Shown: piece after piece, positions 1 to 9,198 of the stretch | Layout of the letters: every line of letters begins with the position of its first letter | How positions within the stretch are numbered: the first letter of the stretch is position 1 | Origin: Bacteroidetes bacterium GWF2_33_16 | GTDB lineage: Bacteria > Bacteroidota > Bacteroidia > Bacteroidales > UBA12077 | Assembly (NCBI GenBank): GCA_001768565.1 | Contig: MEOE01000001.1 | Span: 62,001 to 126,000, forward strand | Direction: 5' to 3' | DNA: 64,000 bases | The notes under the pieces: generated by a model | What the model was told of the DNA's origin: nothing | Databases searched by the model: none | What the model saw: only the letters and a program-made list of their open reading frames with translations | Made by a program: the position numbers and the translations under genes

Positions 1-867
1 CAACATCACACCATAAATTCCTGAAATTATCGAGATAAATAAAATAAAATATCCAATAGCAAGGTAGTCAGTTCTAATTAAGAAAATCATTCGAAGAATT
101 CCATAGATACCAATCTTTATTATTACTCCCGACATGATTCCTGATATATGTGCAGGAGCAGCCGGGTGAGCTAAAGGAAGCCATGTATGAAAGGGAACAA
201 AACCTGCCTTAATAGCAAATCCAATAAAAAGACAAATCATTAAAACTAAACCACCAAAAGCGGTTGTGGAATTTGCAAAATCTTTTATTGCAATAAAATC
301 GAATGAACCAGTTCTATAGAAAACCCATATAAAACTTAATGTTAGTAATAGTATACTTACATGTGACTGTATTAAATAGTTGATCCCAGCTTTTAAGGTT
401 TTTGCACTATAACTTTCGAAAATCACAAGAAAAAATGCTGATAAAGCCATAATTTCCCATGTAATAATAAAAACAAGGCTGTTTTGAACAGAACAAACAG
501 CTATAAGAGAGGTATGGGCCAAAATGTAGCTTATCCAGTGCAACGATAAATTTGATTTTTGCTTTTTATAAGCTTGCATATAGCTTATTCCATAAATTAT
601 TCCTGTAATAAATGTGAAATTAATTGTTAAAATGAACCAGGCCGAAAGAGCATCAATCCTGACAGGAATGATTGAAGTAACCAATGTGCCTGATAAAATT
701 ATTTCGGTCGACTCGCCTGTTAATGCTTTAATGGATGGAATACTGCTAAGAATGCTAACAATAATAACCGAAATCAGAGGAATAATACCTTTCACTTCTG
801 AGCGCAAAAATGGTATTATCAACAATGATAAAAAAACAACTACCAGTATAGCATAGATAATAATCAT
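1..867 (-). CDS. Proton-conducting membrane subunit, HyfB/NuoL-like (partial)
   Basis: The minus strand reads open from ATG at 867 to the window edge, giving 289 codons without the C-terminus. The product is a multi-spanning membrane protein of the NuoL/MrpA/HyfB proton-antiporter family. It carries the family's helix with GFVPFHTWLPLAHPAAPAHI and the following SGVIIKIGIYG. It resembles its upstream neighbour (867-2921) along its whole visible length, so the two are paralogues. Its ATG shares one base with the neighbour's stop codon (TGATG at 865-869), which indicates translational coupling. The likely role is proton or sodium translocation in a hydrogenase-4-like or Nuo-like membrane complex. 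The rest of the operon lies outside the window, so the electron donor and acceptor are unknown. Confidence 0.85.
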   Translation of the reverse strand, partial: MIIIYAILVVVFLSLLIIPFLRSEVKGIIPLISVIIVSILSSIPSIKALTGESTEIILSGTLVTSIIPVRIDALSAWFILTINFTFITGIIYGISYMQAYKKQKSNLSLHWISYILAHTSLIAVCSVQNSLVFIITWEIMALSAFFLVIFESYSAKTLKAGINYLIQSHVSILLLTLSFIWVFYRTGSFDFIAIKDFANSTTAFGGLVLMICLFIGFAIKAGFVPFHTWLPLAHPAAPAHISGIMSGVIIKIGIYGILRMIFLIRTDYLAIGYFILFISIISGIYGVML

Positions 868-2921
868 CAAATAATATTAAATAACGTTCCTAAAAATATT
901 AAAACAATAAAAAACAAACCATAAATAATATACATCTGTGTACTACCATTTTGAACAAACTGAAAAAGATTCATGAAGTATTGAATCTGATTTGTTATTT
1001 TTTCGATAATCCTACTCTCAAAAAAATCAGTATAATAGGCTGAATGAGTTCTTTTTTCTGGAAAAACCTCATTCGATTCTAGTTCTGTATATTTTTTCTT
1101 TTCGGTAACAATAAATCCCAACAATTTACCAAGTGTTTTCGAATACGATTTGCCGGTATATTGCATTGATGCTCTTGGTGCTACATAACCACAACCCCAG
1201 GTAGGAGATTTCTGGGTAAGGTTTTTATTCATAAATAATGATCGAATAAAATAAACCAGAACAATCAGAATAAGAAATACTGCTGCATATATACCTACAG
1301 TTGATAAGCTATGTATAAAAGGATTAAGTGTATCTATATTATTAATTGCAAATTTTGGAAAAGAAGCAATTATAATTTGAGATGTGTATGAAAAAAAGAA
1401 TGCTGGAAAAATTCCAATGCCTAGCATTATAGCAATTATTATATACTGAGGTAACCGCATTGAGAATGATACTTCATTAGGTTCAGCATGTAATTCGGTA
1501 CGTTGAGAACCTAAGAAAATGGTTCCAAAGCTTTTTGTAAATACTAATATTGAAAGCCCTCCAATAATTGATAATCCTGAAAAAGAAATAATAATAAGTA
1601 TAACATGATAAATATTTGAAGAGTTTATGCCTTCAAGCATTCCTTTATAAATAATAAATTCAGAAATAAAACCATTAAATGGAGGTAATCCACCAATGGC
1701 TAGTGCCCCAATTAAGAAAAAAAATGCTGTTTGAGGCATTTTATGGATTAATCCACCAAGTTTTTCCATATCACGGGTATGGGTTTGTTGGTATATCGAT
1801 CCTGCAGAGAAGAATAATAACGATTTGAATAATGAGTGATTCAGAGTATGCAAGAGCGCACCTCCAAAACCCAATAAAATCATTATGGTGTTTCCTTTGC
1901 CTAATCCAATTAGTCCTAAACCAATACCAATACCAACTATACCAACATTTTCGATAGTACAATATGCTAGCATCCTCTTAAAATCACGATGAACAGCCGA
2001 ATTAATTATTCCATACAATCCGGTTAAAACTGAAAGTGCCAGAATGGATTCTCCAATTATAAGATAATCAGAGTTTAAAAAAGTAATCATCCTGAAAATT
2101 CCATATATTCCAACCTTTACAATAACTCCCGACATTACACCAGAAATATGCGAAGGTGCTGCAGGATGAGCATGAGGCAACCACGAGTGGAAGGGCACAA
2201 AACCGGCTTTAATTCCAAATCCTATAAAAAACAAAAGAAATAACCAAATATTTGAATACGTGCTGAAGAATTGAGCAATTGCAGAAAAATCTAGCGAACC
2301 AGTCGAAAAATAAACCCAGATAAATGCAACTGTTAATACTGCCACACCAATATGCATTTGTACCAGGTAATTTAATCCGGCCTTAAGTGTTTTATTGTTC
2401 TGATGATCAAATATAACAAGCATTAAAGACGAAAGCGACATTAACTCCCAAACAATTAAAAATACAATGCTGTTTTGCACCATACAAACCCAAAGCATTG
2501 AGGAATGAAAAAGTAGATACTGAATCCAGTGCAACGTTAGATTTGATTTCTGATCGCTATACGATTTCATATACCCTAATCCATAAACAACACCTGTTAT
2601 GCTGGTAAGATTTATTATAAGTATAAACCATGCAGAGAGGGAGTCAATACGGATAGGAATTTCACCAATAAGTAAAACTCCTGACAACAGAATTTCGATA
2701 TTGTCGGATGTAAGCACATGTATTGCAGGAATCGACGTAAGAATAGCATTAATAAATACAAATCCACTTGTTATTTTCCCTTTAAACCGGCTAGGTGAAA
2801 AATATATTGCAAGCCATCCAATAACAGTTGCAAGTATTGAGATGAAAAGTAATTGACTGTCGACCATAAAATAAACTAAACTTAAAACGAAATAATTTAA
2901 CACTATTTGATGGATAACCAT
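867..2921 (-). CDS. Proton-conducting membrane subunit, HyfB/NuoL-like
   Basis: This is a 684-residue polytopic membrane protein of the proton-conducting subunit family (Pfam Proton_antipo_M). It contains GFVPFHSWLPHAHPAAPSHI and a lysine-containing SGVIVKVGIYG segment, typical of the discontinuous channel helices. The C-terminal part has SPTWGCGYVAP followed by MQYTGKSYS, which is characteristic of hydrogenase-4 subunit B (HyfB/HycC) rather than true NuoL. It is the first gene of a minus-strand operon and is coupled to a paralogue. The start at 2921 is open to doubt: Met19 (ATG at 2867) aligns better with the start of the paralogue. In this family the subunit pumps protons or sodium while a peripheral hydrogenase or dehydrogenase arm supplies electrons. 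That arm is not visible here. Confidence 0.88.
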   Translation of the reverse strand: MVIHQIVLNYFVLSLVYFMVDSQLLFISILATVIGWLAIYFSPSRFKGKITSGFVFINAILTSIPAIHVLTSDNIEILLSGVLLIGEIPIRIDSLSAWFILIINLTSITGVVYGLGYMKSYSDQKSNLTLHWIQYLLFHSSMLWVCMVQNSIVFLIVWELMSLSSLMLVIFDHQNNKTLKAGLNYLVQMHIGVAVLTVAFIWVYFSTGSLDFSAIAQFFSTYSNIWLFLLFFIGFGIKAGFVPFHSWLPHAHPAAPSHISGVMSGVIVKVGIYGIFRMITFLNSDYLIIGESILALSVLTGLYGIINSAVHRDFKRMLAYCTIENVGIVGIGIGLGLIGLGKGNTIMILLGFGGALLHTLNHSLFKSLLFFSAGSIYQQTHTRDMEKLGGLIHKMPQTAFFFLIGALAIGGLPPFNGFISEFIIYKGMLEGINSSNIYHVILIIISFSGLSIIGGLSILVFTKSFGTIFLGSQRTELHAEPNEVSFSMRLPQYIIIAIMLGIGIFPAFFFSYTSQIIIASFPKFAINNIDTLNPFIHSLSTVGIYAAVFLILIVLVYFIRSLFMNKNLTQKSPTWGCGYVAPRASMQYTGKSYSKTLGKLLGFIVTEKKKYTELESNEVFPEKRTHSAYYTDFFESRIIEKITNQIQYFMNLFQFVQNGSTQMYIIYGLFFIVLIFLGTLFNII

Positions 2922-2986
2922 TAATAAAAACCAAATAATTCATTATTAAATTGAACTATTGGAGGATTTTATTAAAAAATGATTTG

Positions 2987-2994
2987 CAAAGATA
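2987..2994 (-). promoter_or_regulatory. Candidate -7 box for the hyfB-like operon
   Basis: The minus strand reads TATCTTTG, an exact match to the Bacteroidota -7 consensus TAnnTTTG. It lies 66 bases upstream of the ATG at 2921. No convincing -33 TTG was seen at 19-21 bases, and matches to this short motif occur by chance in AT-rich DNA. Confidence 0.3.
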
Positions 2995-3191
2995 AATCAA
3001 ATTGAGAAAAATTAAATTTTGATATGAGGAATTAATTCTAATTTAGAATCCTTATTATTATTGACCATTTGCATTTAGAACATATATTAGTAATCGTTAA
3101 ATAGTATCTCATTGTTTCATATCAATTATTGGGCACTTCATTCTCAATATCCTAAAAATGGTGTAGATTTATAGGTATAAAAATATTGTTA

Positions 3192-3944
3192 ATGGATAAC
3201 CAATGTATAATTGCCCACCGCGGAGAATCATTCGATGCACCCGAAAACACATTATCCTCAATAAATAGGGCTTGGAACAATGGCATTGATGCTGTTGAAA
3301 TAGATGTTCGTTTAACAAAAGATAACCGTGTAGTTGTAATTCACGACCCACATACTTTCCGCGTTGCAAGAAAATTAAAATGGATTAGAAACTCAACATT
3401 ACTTGATCTTAAAAAAGTGGATGTGGGTAAGTTTAAAAACAACAAGTATAAGGGAGAAAAGATTCCTGAATTAAGCGAAGTTTTAAGAACTGTTCCAGTA
3501 GGTAAGAAAATCATTATTGAAATAAAATCGAGTTCCAAAATTATTCCATTCATTAATCTGGCTATAGTAAATTCAGGTTTGCAAGCAGACCAGATAGAAA
3601 TAATAAGTTTTAACCTTAAAACACTTATTAAAGCAAAGAAGCAGATGCCAAATATTTCTTTTCTGTGGATTTTGGAGCTTGATTATTTCTGGATTAGTAA
3701 AATTCTTACTCCTTCTTTCGAAACAATAATATCAACAGCAATTCAAAATGAGTTGAATGGATTAAATTTGTTTGCAGGTACTTTGCTAAATGCTGAGATT
3801 ATTAAAAGAATAAAATCGGCTAATCTGCGATTGTATGCATGGACAGTGAACAATCCTGAAAAAGCAAAAAAACTGCTCGGTTTTGGCGTAGACGCAATTA
3901 TTACTGATAGAGCAAAATGGATGAAAAACAAATTGAGCATATAA
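3192..3944 (+). CDS. Glycerophosphodiester phosphodiesterase
   Basis: The 250-residue product belongs to the GDPD family, which hydrolyses glycerophosphodiesters to glycerol-3-phosphate and an alcohol. The family signature is clear: IAHRGESFDAPENT near the N-terminus (catalytic His-Arg), AVEIDVRLTKD (metal-binding Glu and Asp), VVIHDPH (second catalytic His) and IIEIKS in the barrel. The end has the usual AWTVNNPEKAKKLLGFGVDAIITD strand. A TTG two codons upstream (3186) is possible, but ATG at 3192 puts the catalytic motif at the usual distance. No signal peptide is seen, so it is probably cytoplasmic. The next gene starts 11 bases downstream, suggesting co-transcription with a hydrolase. Confidence 0.9.
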   Translation: MDNQCIIAHRGESFDAPENTLSSINRAWNNGIDAVEIDVRLTKDNRVVVIHDPHTFRVARKLKWIRNSTLLDLKKVDVGKFKNNKYKGEKIPELSEVLRTVPVGKKIIIEIKSSSKIIPFINLAIVNSGLQADQIEIISFNLKTLIKAKKQMPNISFLWILELDYFWISKILTPSFETIISTAIQNELNGLNLFAGTLLNAEIIKRIKSANLRLYAWTVNNPEKAKKLLGFGVDAIITDRAKWMKNKLSI

Positions 3945-3955
3945 ATTTATTATAA

Positions 3956-4921
3956 ATGGCAAAAGTAATTATAGGCATACATGGATTAGGAAATAAACCA
4001 TCAAAAGAAACACTTCAGAACTGGTGGAAAGAATCTATGATCGAAGGTTTAACAAAAACTAATCAGGAATTTAAGTTTCCTAAGTTCGAGCTTATTTATT
4101 GGGCTGATATTTTGCACGAAAAACCACTCAACGAAAAAATAACAAATATAAACCATCCATTATATTTAAAGGAGATTTATGTTTCTGGTAATAAATCAAT
4201 TACAGGCATGCATCATCCTGTGCGCAAAAAGGTTCTCGATTGGTTTAGTGCTGCTGCTGACAAGATCTTTTTAAATGATGACATGACAGTAAATTATTCA
4301 TTTATTTCGAACAGTATAATTCACAATTACTTTAAAGATTTAGAAGCATATTATGAAAATGAAAAAGTAACACAAAACGGATTAGAGTATCACGCACGCG
4401 ATTATATAAGAAAAAGAGTTACTGAAACACTACTTAAATATAAGAAAGACGATATTTTCATTGTTGCTCACAGCATGGGAACTATTATTGCATATGATAT
4501 TCTTACATTTATTTTACCTGATTTTAAAATTAATACATTTGCCACCATCGGTTCTCCGCTCGGCATACCATTTGTTAGAAGCAGAATAGCTCTTGAGCAA
4601 AAAATAAAACTAAATAACACCAAGCTTAAAACACCTCCGGGTGTTCATAAAAACTGGTACAATTTCTCCGATCTGGAAGATGATGTGGCAATAAATTATA
4701 GCCTTAAGAATGATTTCGACGAGAATAATGCTGGGATAAGAGCCACTGACTTTATTGTAAACACCGACTATGAAATTGATGGTGAGCGTAATCCGCACAA
4801 ATCATTTGGATACCTTAGAACACCCGAATTTTCATCTGTATTAAGGGATTTCATCCTGCAAAAAGAAAGAGGTTTTATGCAACGGGTAAGAGATTTCTTT
4901 GGAATTCAAAAAAAATCATAA
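3956..4921 (+). CDS. Alpha/beta-hydrolase family protein of unknown substrate
   Basis: The 321-residue product starts with VIIGIHGLGNKP, a first strand and oxyanion loop typical of alpha/beta hydrolases. It has a nucleophile elbow FIVAHSMGTIIAYD (Ser in AHSMG). A catalytic His may be in the late segment around NPHKSFGYL. There is no signal peptide and no membrane helix. Gene distance (11 bases) suggests an operon with the glycerophosphodiesterase, so lipid or glycerophospholipid turnover is plausible, but the substrate cannot be read from the sequence. It could equally be a general esterase. Confidence 0.75.
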   Translation: MAKVIIGIHGLGNKPSKETLQNWWKESMIEGLTKTNQEFKFPKFELIYWADILHEKPLNEKITNINHPLYLKEIYVSGNKSITGMHHPVRKKVLDWFSAAADKIFLNDDMTVNYSFISNSIIHNYFKDLEAYYENEKVTQNGLEYHARDYIRKRVTETLLKYKKDDIFIVAHSMGTIIAYDILTFILPDFKINTFATIGSPLGIPFVRSRIALEQKIKLNNTKLKTPPGVHKNWYNFSDLEDDVAINYSLKNDFDENNAGIRATDFIVNTDYEIDGERNPHKSFGYLRTPEFSSVLRDFILQKERGFMQRVRDFFGIQKKS

Positions 4922-5125
4922 GTATTAATTTAAAGATCATATTAAGTATTTCTTAAAGAATCAAAAAAAGAAAATAACAAGAATGTTAAAGAAGCCTATA
5001 GGTTATTTATATTCAATTGCATGAAACTATTCAGAACTTTATAGCTTCATATAAATAATAAAGCCAGATTTTATGTTAAAACAGTTTGTGAAATAATTTA
5101 TGAGAGTTTTGCAAAGCTTAAGCTT

Positions 5126-5162
5126 ATAGGGGAGATAAAAAAACTCCCCTATTATTCTTTTT
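5126..5162 (+). terminator. Intrinsic terminator-like hairpin
   Basis: A perfect 9-bp stem (ATAGGGGAG at 5126-5134, CTCCCCTAT at 5144-5152) with a 9-base A-rich loop is followed by a T-rich stretch. The tail fits plus-strand termination after the hydrolase gene, 205 bases downstream of its stop. It also sits between convergent genes and may help end the fdh transcript. Confidence 0.55.
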
Positions 5163-5218
5163 AAAGTTGACATTAAGCATAAGAAAATAAAAAAACACTT
5201 ATTAATTGGTTGACAATG

Positions 5219-7948
5219 TCATTTTTTTTCTACCCTGCATGCTGTTAACTTAAATGCGGCTATTCTCGAGAATGGATCAAGATCGTTACGTGTTAATCTG
5301 TTTACAGGAGCTTCAGAATAATGCCAAGGCATAAATAGCTCGCCTTCAGCCACCTGATCACTTGAGACTAGTTTTGTTTCCAGTTCTCCTTGCTTTGAAA
5401 TCACACGAACATTTTGCTTATCGGTAAAACCAAACTTAATAACATCGCCTGGATTCATTAATACATACGACTCGTTTGCAAAATCTCTAAGTGATTTATT
5501 TTTTCGCGACATGGTTGCTGTATGATAATGGTATAGTATACGACCGCTATTTAGAATAAATGGATATTCATGTGTTGCTTTTTCTGATTGCGGAATATAT
5601 TTTACCGGATTTAATCTGGCTTTTCCATTGGGTGTATTGAATTTATCTAAAAACAAGGTACTTGTTCCGGGATGATCTTTTGTTGGACATGGCCACTGAA
5701 TTCCCTGATGTTCAATACGATCATACGAAATCCCTGCCATCATTGGAGCCGACTGAGCTATTTCGTCAAAAATTTCAGATGCATTGGTATACTTTCCGAT
5801 AGTATATCCCATTCGCTCAGCAATTGAAACAATAATCTTCCAATCTTCACGAGCCTCACCCGGCAATTCAACTGCTTTACGAACACGCAGTACACGGCGG
5901 TCTGAGTTTACAAAGGTTCCCTCTTTTTCGGCAAATGAAGATGCAGGTAAAATCACATCGGCATAAGGCGTTGTTTCGGTTTTGAAAATATCCTGAACTA
6001 CTAAAAAATCTAAATTTTTTATAGCATGCTCGGTATGATTTAAATCGGGATCGGTAAGCATCGGATTTTCACCCATAATATATAAAGCTTTTATTTTGCC
6101 ATCATACGCCGCATTCATAATCTCAACAGTTGTTAATCCGGGCTTTCCTGAAAGATCCTCATAGTTAACATTCCATATTTTTGCTATTCGCTTGCGGTTT
6201 TCATCATTTGTAATTGGAATGTATCCCGGATAAACTATTGGAGAGCAACCCACATCGGTAGCTCCTTGAACATTATTTTGTCCTCGGGGTGGATCAATAC
6301 CGGCGCGTTCTTTTCCAATCTGGCCTGTAATGAGCATCATATTAATTAGCGCGAACACATTGTTGGTTCCCGTAACCTGCTGGCTCATTCCCATTCCTGT
6401 AGCGATCATTGATGTTTCTGCTATAGCATAAATGCGGGCTGCAGCAATAATTTTTTCTTTGGGTACCGAGGTAATTTCCTCCGTCTTTTCGGGAGTATAT
6501 TCTGCAACAAGTTGTTTTAATTCTTCAAAAGCCTCCAAACCCCGATCAACACGATTATTAATAAAATCCAGCTTAATAAGATTCTCAGAGATGATTACCT
6601 GCATCATTCCGTTAAGTAAAGCCACATCGGTTCCCAGGCGCGGCTGAAGCCAGATATCAGCATATTTTACCAGGGGAGTCCATTTAGGATCGCAAACAAT
6701 AAGTTTTTGTCCTTTATATTTCCCATTTTTTACGTAGGTTGCTGTTACAGGATGAGTTTCAATCATATTGTTGCCTGTTACAAACAAGCAATCGGTAGTT
6801 GCAAAATCCTCGATTGAATTACTTCCGGCACCATCCCCAATCGATTTAAGCATTGCCGTAACTGTTGAAGCATGGCAAAGCCGGGTGCAATAATCAATAT
6901 TATTGGTTCCGAAAACAATGCGAACAAATTTTTGAAAAAGATAATTGTCTTCATTGGTGCATTTTGCTGAAGAATATCCGGCTAGCGAATCATTTCCATA
7001 TTTATTCTTTATCTCCAAAAATTTTGATGCAATTAGATTTAATGCTTCATCCCATGATGATTCGACAAACTTCCCTTCTTTCTTAATTAGTGGTTTTGTA
7101 AGCCTTTCTGGACTATGAACATAATCGTATCCAAAACGGCCTTTAACACAAAGACGTCCATCGTTAGGTAATACTCCTTCAACGCCATTTGAACGGACAA
7201 TCTTTTCATCTTTCACCCAAAGCTCGAGTTGGCATCCTACGCCACAATAAGGGCAAGTTGTTTTGATTTTTTTATCAATGTTATCAACATTTATTTCATC
7301 CATGTGAAGTTTTTCTACCAATGCTCCTGTAGGACAAAGTTGAACACATTCGCCACATCCATCGCATTCCGATTCGTTCCATTTGTCAAATCCTGCTATA
7401 ATGTATGATGTTATTCCCCGTTCCGAAAAAGAAAGCACATTCTTGCCTTGTACCTCATCGCAGCCTTTTATACATCGAAAACATTTAATGCATTTTGTGG
7501 CATCATAGGTTAATATAGGTGAAGTATCATCGGTTTTATAATTCAACCCTTTGCTAATATTCGGATATTTCCTGTTTAGCGGATTAAGCAAGTCATAATG
7601 CTTTGCCCATTCACGAAGCTCATCGTAATAAGGACCATCATAATGGTCGTTATGCTCGGCTAATAAATAATCGAGTGTATGTTTTCGTGTTTCTTCAAGT
7701 TCCTGATCAAAAGCAATAACATCCATTCCATCTTTCGCCAATACTGTACAAGACATAACTAATCCGGGAGTTCCATTTATCTTTGTAACACACAATCTGC
7801 ATGCTCCTGTAGGAGTAAGCTTTTTATGATAACATAAGCTTGGAATACGGACTCCATTATCGTGAGCTACCTGTAAAAGATTTGCACCATCGGTAGTTTG
7901 TATTGATTTTCCGTCGATAGTAATATGTATTGATTTACTCTTTTCCAT
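5219..7948 (-). CDS. fdhA: NAD-linked formate dehydrogenase, catalytic subunit
   Basis: This 909-residue enzyme oxidises formate to CO2 (or the reverse) at a bis-molybdopterin guanine dinucleotide Mo or W centre. An N-terminal [2Fe-2S] domain has Cys39, 50, 53 and 67. Two [4Fe-4S] ferredoxin motifs are at Cys153-163 and Cys195-205, and the catalytic-domain [4Fe-4S] uses Cys232, 235, 239 and 267. The metal ligand is Cys358 followed by His359 (CTRLCHASTV), so this is a cysteine and not a selenocysteine enzyme. DPPRGQNNVQGATDVG is the expected active-site Arg segment. Oddly, the His-Cys3 cluster region of NuoG-like N-termini (after His99) keeps the His but has no Cys. It is co-transcribed with NuoF- and NuoE-like genes, four bases apart. 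No fdhD is present in the window. Confidence 0.93.
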   Translation of the reverse strand: MEKSKSIHITIDGKSIQTTDGANLLQVAHDNGVRIPSLCYHKKLTPTGACRLCVTKINGTPGLVMSCTVLAKDGMDVIAFDQELEETRKHTLDYLLAEHNDHYDGPYYDELREWAKHYDLLNPLNRKYPNISKGLNYKTDDTSPILTYDATKCIKCFRCIKGCDEVQGKNVLSFSERGITSYIIAGFDKWNESECDGCGECVQLCPTGALVEKLHMDEINVDNIDKKIKTTCPYCGVGCQLELWVKDEKIVRSNGVEGVLPNDGRLCVKGRFGYDYVHSPERLTKPLIKKEGKFVESSWDEALNLIASKFLEIKNKYGNDSLAGYSSAKCTNEDNYLFQKFVRIVFGTNNIDYCTRLCHASTVTAMLKSIGDGAGSNSIEDFATTDCLFVTGNNMIETHPVTATYVKNGKYKGQKLIVCDPKWTPLVKYADIWLQPRLGTDVALLNGMMQVIISENLIKLDFINNRVDRGLEAFEELKQLVAEYTPEKTEEITSVPKEKIIAAARIYAIAETSMIATGMGMSQQVTGTNNVFALINMMLITGQIGKERAGIDPPRGQNNVQGATDVGCSPIVYPGYIPITNDENRKRIAKIWNVNYEDLSGKPGLTTVEIMNAAYDGKIKALYIMGENPMLTDPDLNHTEHAIKNLDFLVVQDIFKTETTPYADVILPASSFAEKEGTFVNSDRRVLRVRKAVELPGEAREDWKIIVSIAERMGYTIGKYTNASEIFDEIAQSAPMMAGISYDRIEHQGIQWPCPTKDHPGTSTLFLDKFNTPNGKARLNPVKYIPQSEKATHEYPFILNSGRILYHYHTATMSRKNKSLRDFANESYVLMNPGDVIKFGFTDKQNVRVISKQGELETKLVSSDQVAEGELFMPWHYSEAPVNRLTRNDLDPFSRIAAFKLTACRVEKK

Positions 7949-7952
7949 AAAT

Positions 7953-9197
7953 TTAGAATTGATCTTTAAAGAATCTGTGAATACTGCGTATTGGTAAAAT
8001 TGGCGATTGCCCCAATGGGCACAAAGAGGATTTTGCCATATATTCAGCTTCGAAAAGCAGTTTTTCGAGATATTTTTTTCGATCTGTTTTTATATTCTTT
8101 GCCTCATCCATTAAAACCATTAATTGGGATGTGCCAATACGGCATGGAACACATTTTCCACATGATTCATGTTTAAAAAATTCAAGTACTGTATATAATA
8201 TTTCGAATAGTGAACGCTCCTCACTCATAACCATTATTGCTCCCGAGCCTAAAACTGCACCCTTTTCTTTTAATGAGTCAAATCCTATTGGAGTATCCAT
8301 AACCGATTCATCAACAAATGTACCTGCTGCGCCACCAAGCAATACAGCTTTTAACTTTTTCTGGTTTTTAATTCCTTCACCAAAATCTTCGATAAGTTGC
8401 CGTAAGGTTACCCCCAATTCAGTTTCATAAAACCCTGGTTTATTAATATCTCCACTAATAGTAAAAATCTTTGTACCTGGAGTATCTGATGTTCCAATCG
8501 ATTTATAATGTTCAGCTCCATGCTCAATTATATATGGAATATGTGCAAATGTTTCTACATTATTAATCAGCGTTGGCATTCCGAACAATCCTTTTTCTGC
8601 AGGAAATGGGGGTTTTATTTTTGGATATCCTCTTTTTCCCTCCAGTGATTCAAGCAAGGTAAGTTCTTCTCCACATAAATAAGAACCTGCACCTATTTTT
8701 AATTCAATATCCAGATTAAATCCACTATTAAATATGTTTTTGCCAAGCAAAGTTTTATCGTACGATTGTTTAAGTGCAGTCTGCAGCATCTTTATTGAAT
8801 CAGAATATTCTCCACGAACATAAATATATCCCTTGGATGCACCAATAGCAAAAGCAGCAATCATCATGCCTTCGATTAAAACATGAGGATCCTGTTCCAT
8901 AATAATACGATCCTTAAATGTACCAGGTTCGCCTTCGTCGGCATTACAAACAATATATTTTTGAATGGATGGGTCTACAACTGACTCCCGTGTAAACTTT
9001 TCTTTTAGCCCTGCAGGAAATCCTGCACCACCGCGACCACGAAGGTTAGAACTAATTATAGTGTCGATTATCTCCGAAGAATTAAGTCTCAACGCTTTTT
9101 CGACATTTTTATATCCTCCAAGAGATAAATATTCATTTATATCTTCAGGATTATATTTTCCTGCATTTTTGAGTGCAATTCGTTTTTCTGAGATCAC
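7953..9197 (-). CDS. nuoF: NADH-binding flavoprotein subunit, NuoF-like, of formate dehydrogenase
   Basis: The 414-residue product belongs to the NuoF/HndC/FdsB family, which binds FMN and NAD(H). It has LRGRGGAGFPAGLK near residue 52 (nucleotide loop), VCNADEGEPGTFKDR, and GAGSYLCGEELTLLESLEG (FMN site). The C-terminal [4Fe-4S] ligands are Cys346, 349, 352 and 393. It lacks the extra C-terminal ferredoxin domain of many HndC-type bifurcating enzymes and has no N-terminal thioredoxin-like domain. It sits between the NuoE-like gene (one-base gap) and the catalytic subunit (four-base gap), so it is the NAD-reducing module of the formate dehydrogenase and not part of complex I. Confidence 0.92.
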   Translation of the reverse strand: MISEKRIALKNAGKYNPEDINEYLSLGGYKNVEKALRLNSSEIIDTIISSNLRGRGGAGFPAGLKEKFTRESVVDPSIQKYIVCNADEGEPGTFKDRIIMEQDPHVLIEGMMIAAFAIGASKGYIYVRGEYSDSIKMLQTALKQSYDKTLLGKNIFNSGFNLDIELKIGAGSYLCGEELTLLESLEGKRGYPKIKPPFPAEKGLFGMPTLINNVETFAHIPYIIEHGAEHYKSIGTSDTPGTKIFTISGDINKPGFYETELGVTLRQLIEDFGEGIKNQKKLKAVLLGGAAGTFVDESVMDTPIGFDSLKEKGAVLGSGAIMVMSEERSLFEILYTVLEFFKHESCGKCVPCRIGTSQLMVLMDEAKNIKTDRKKYLEKLLFEAEYMAKSSLCPLGQSPILPIRSIHRFFKDQF

Positions 9198-9198
9198 C

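Noticed and set aside
6870..6880. Selenocysteine in FdhA
   Set aside because: The metal-ligand codon is Cys (Cys358) and no in-frame TGA is present.
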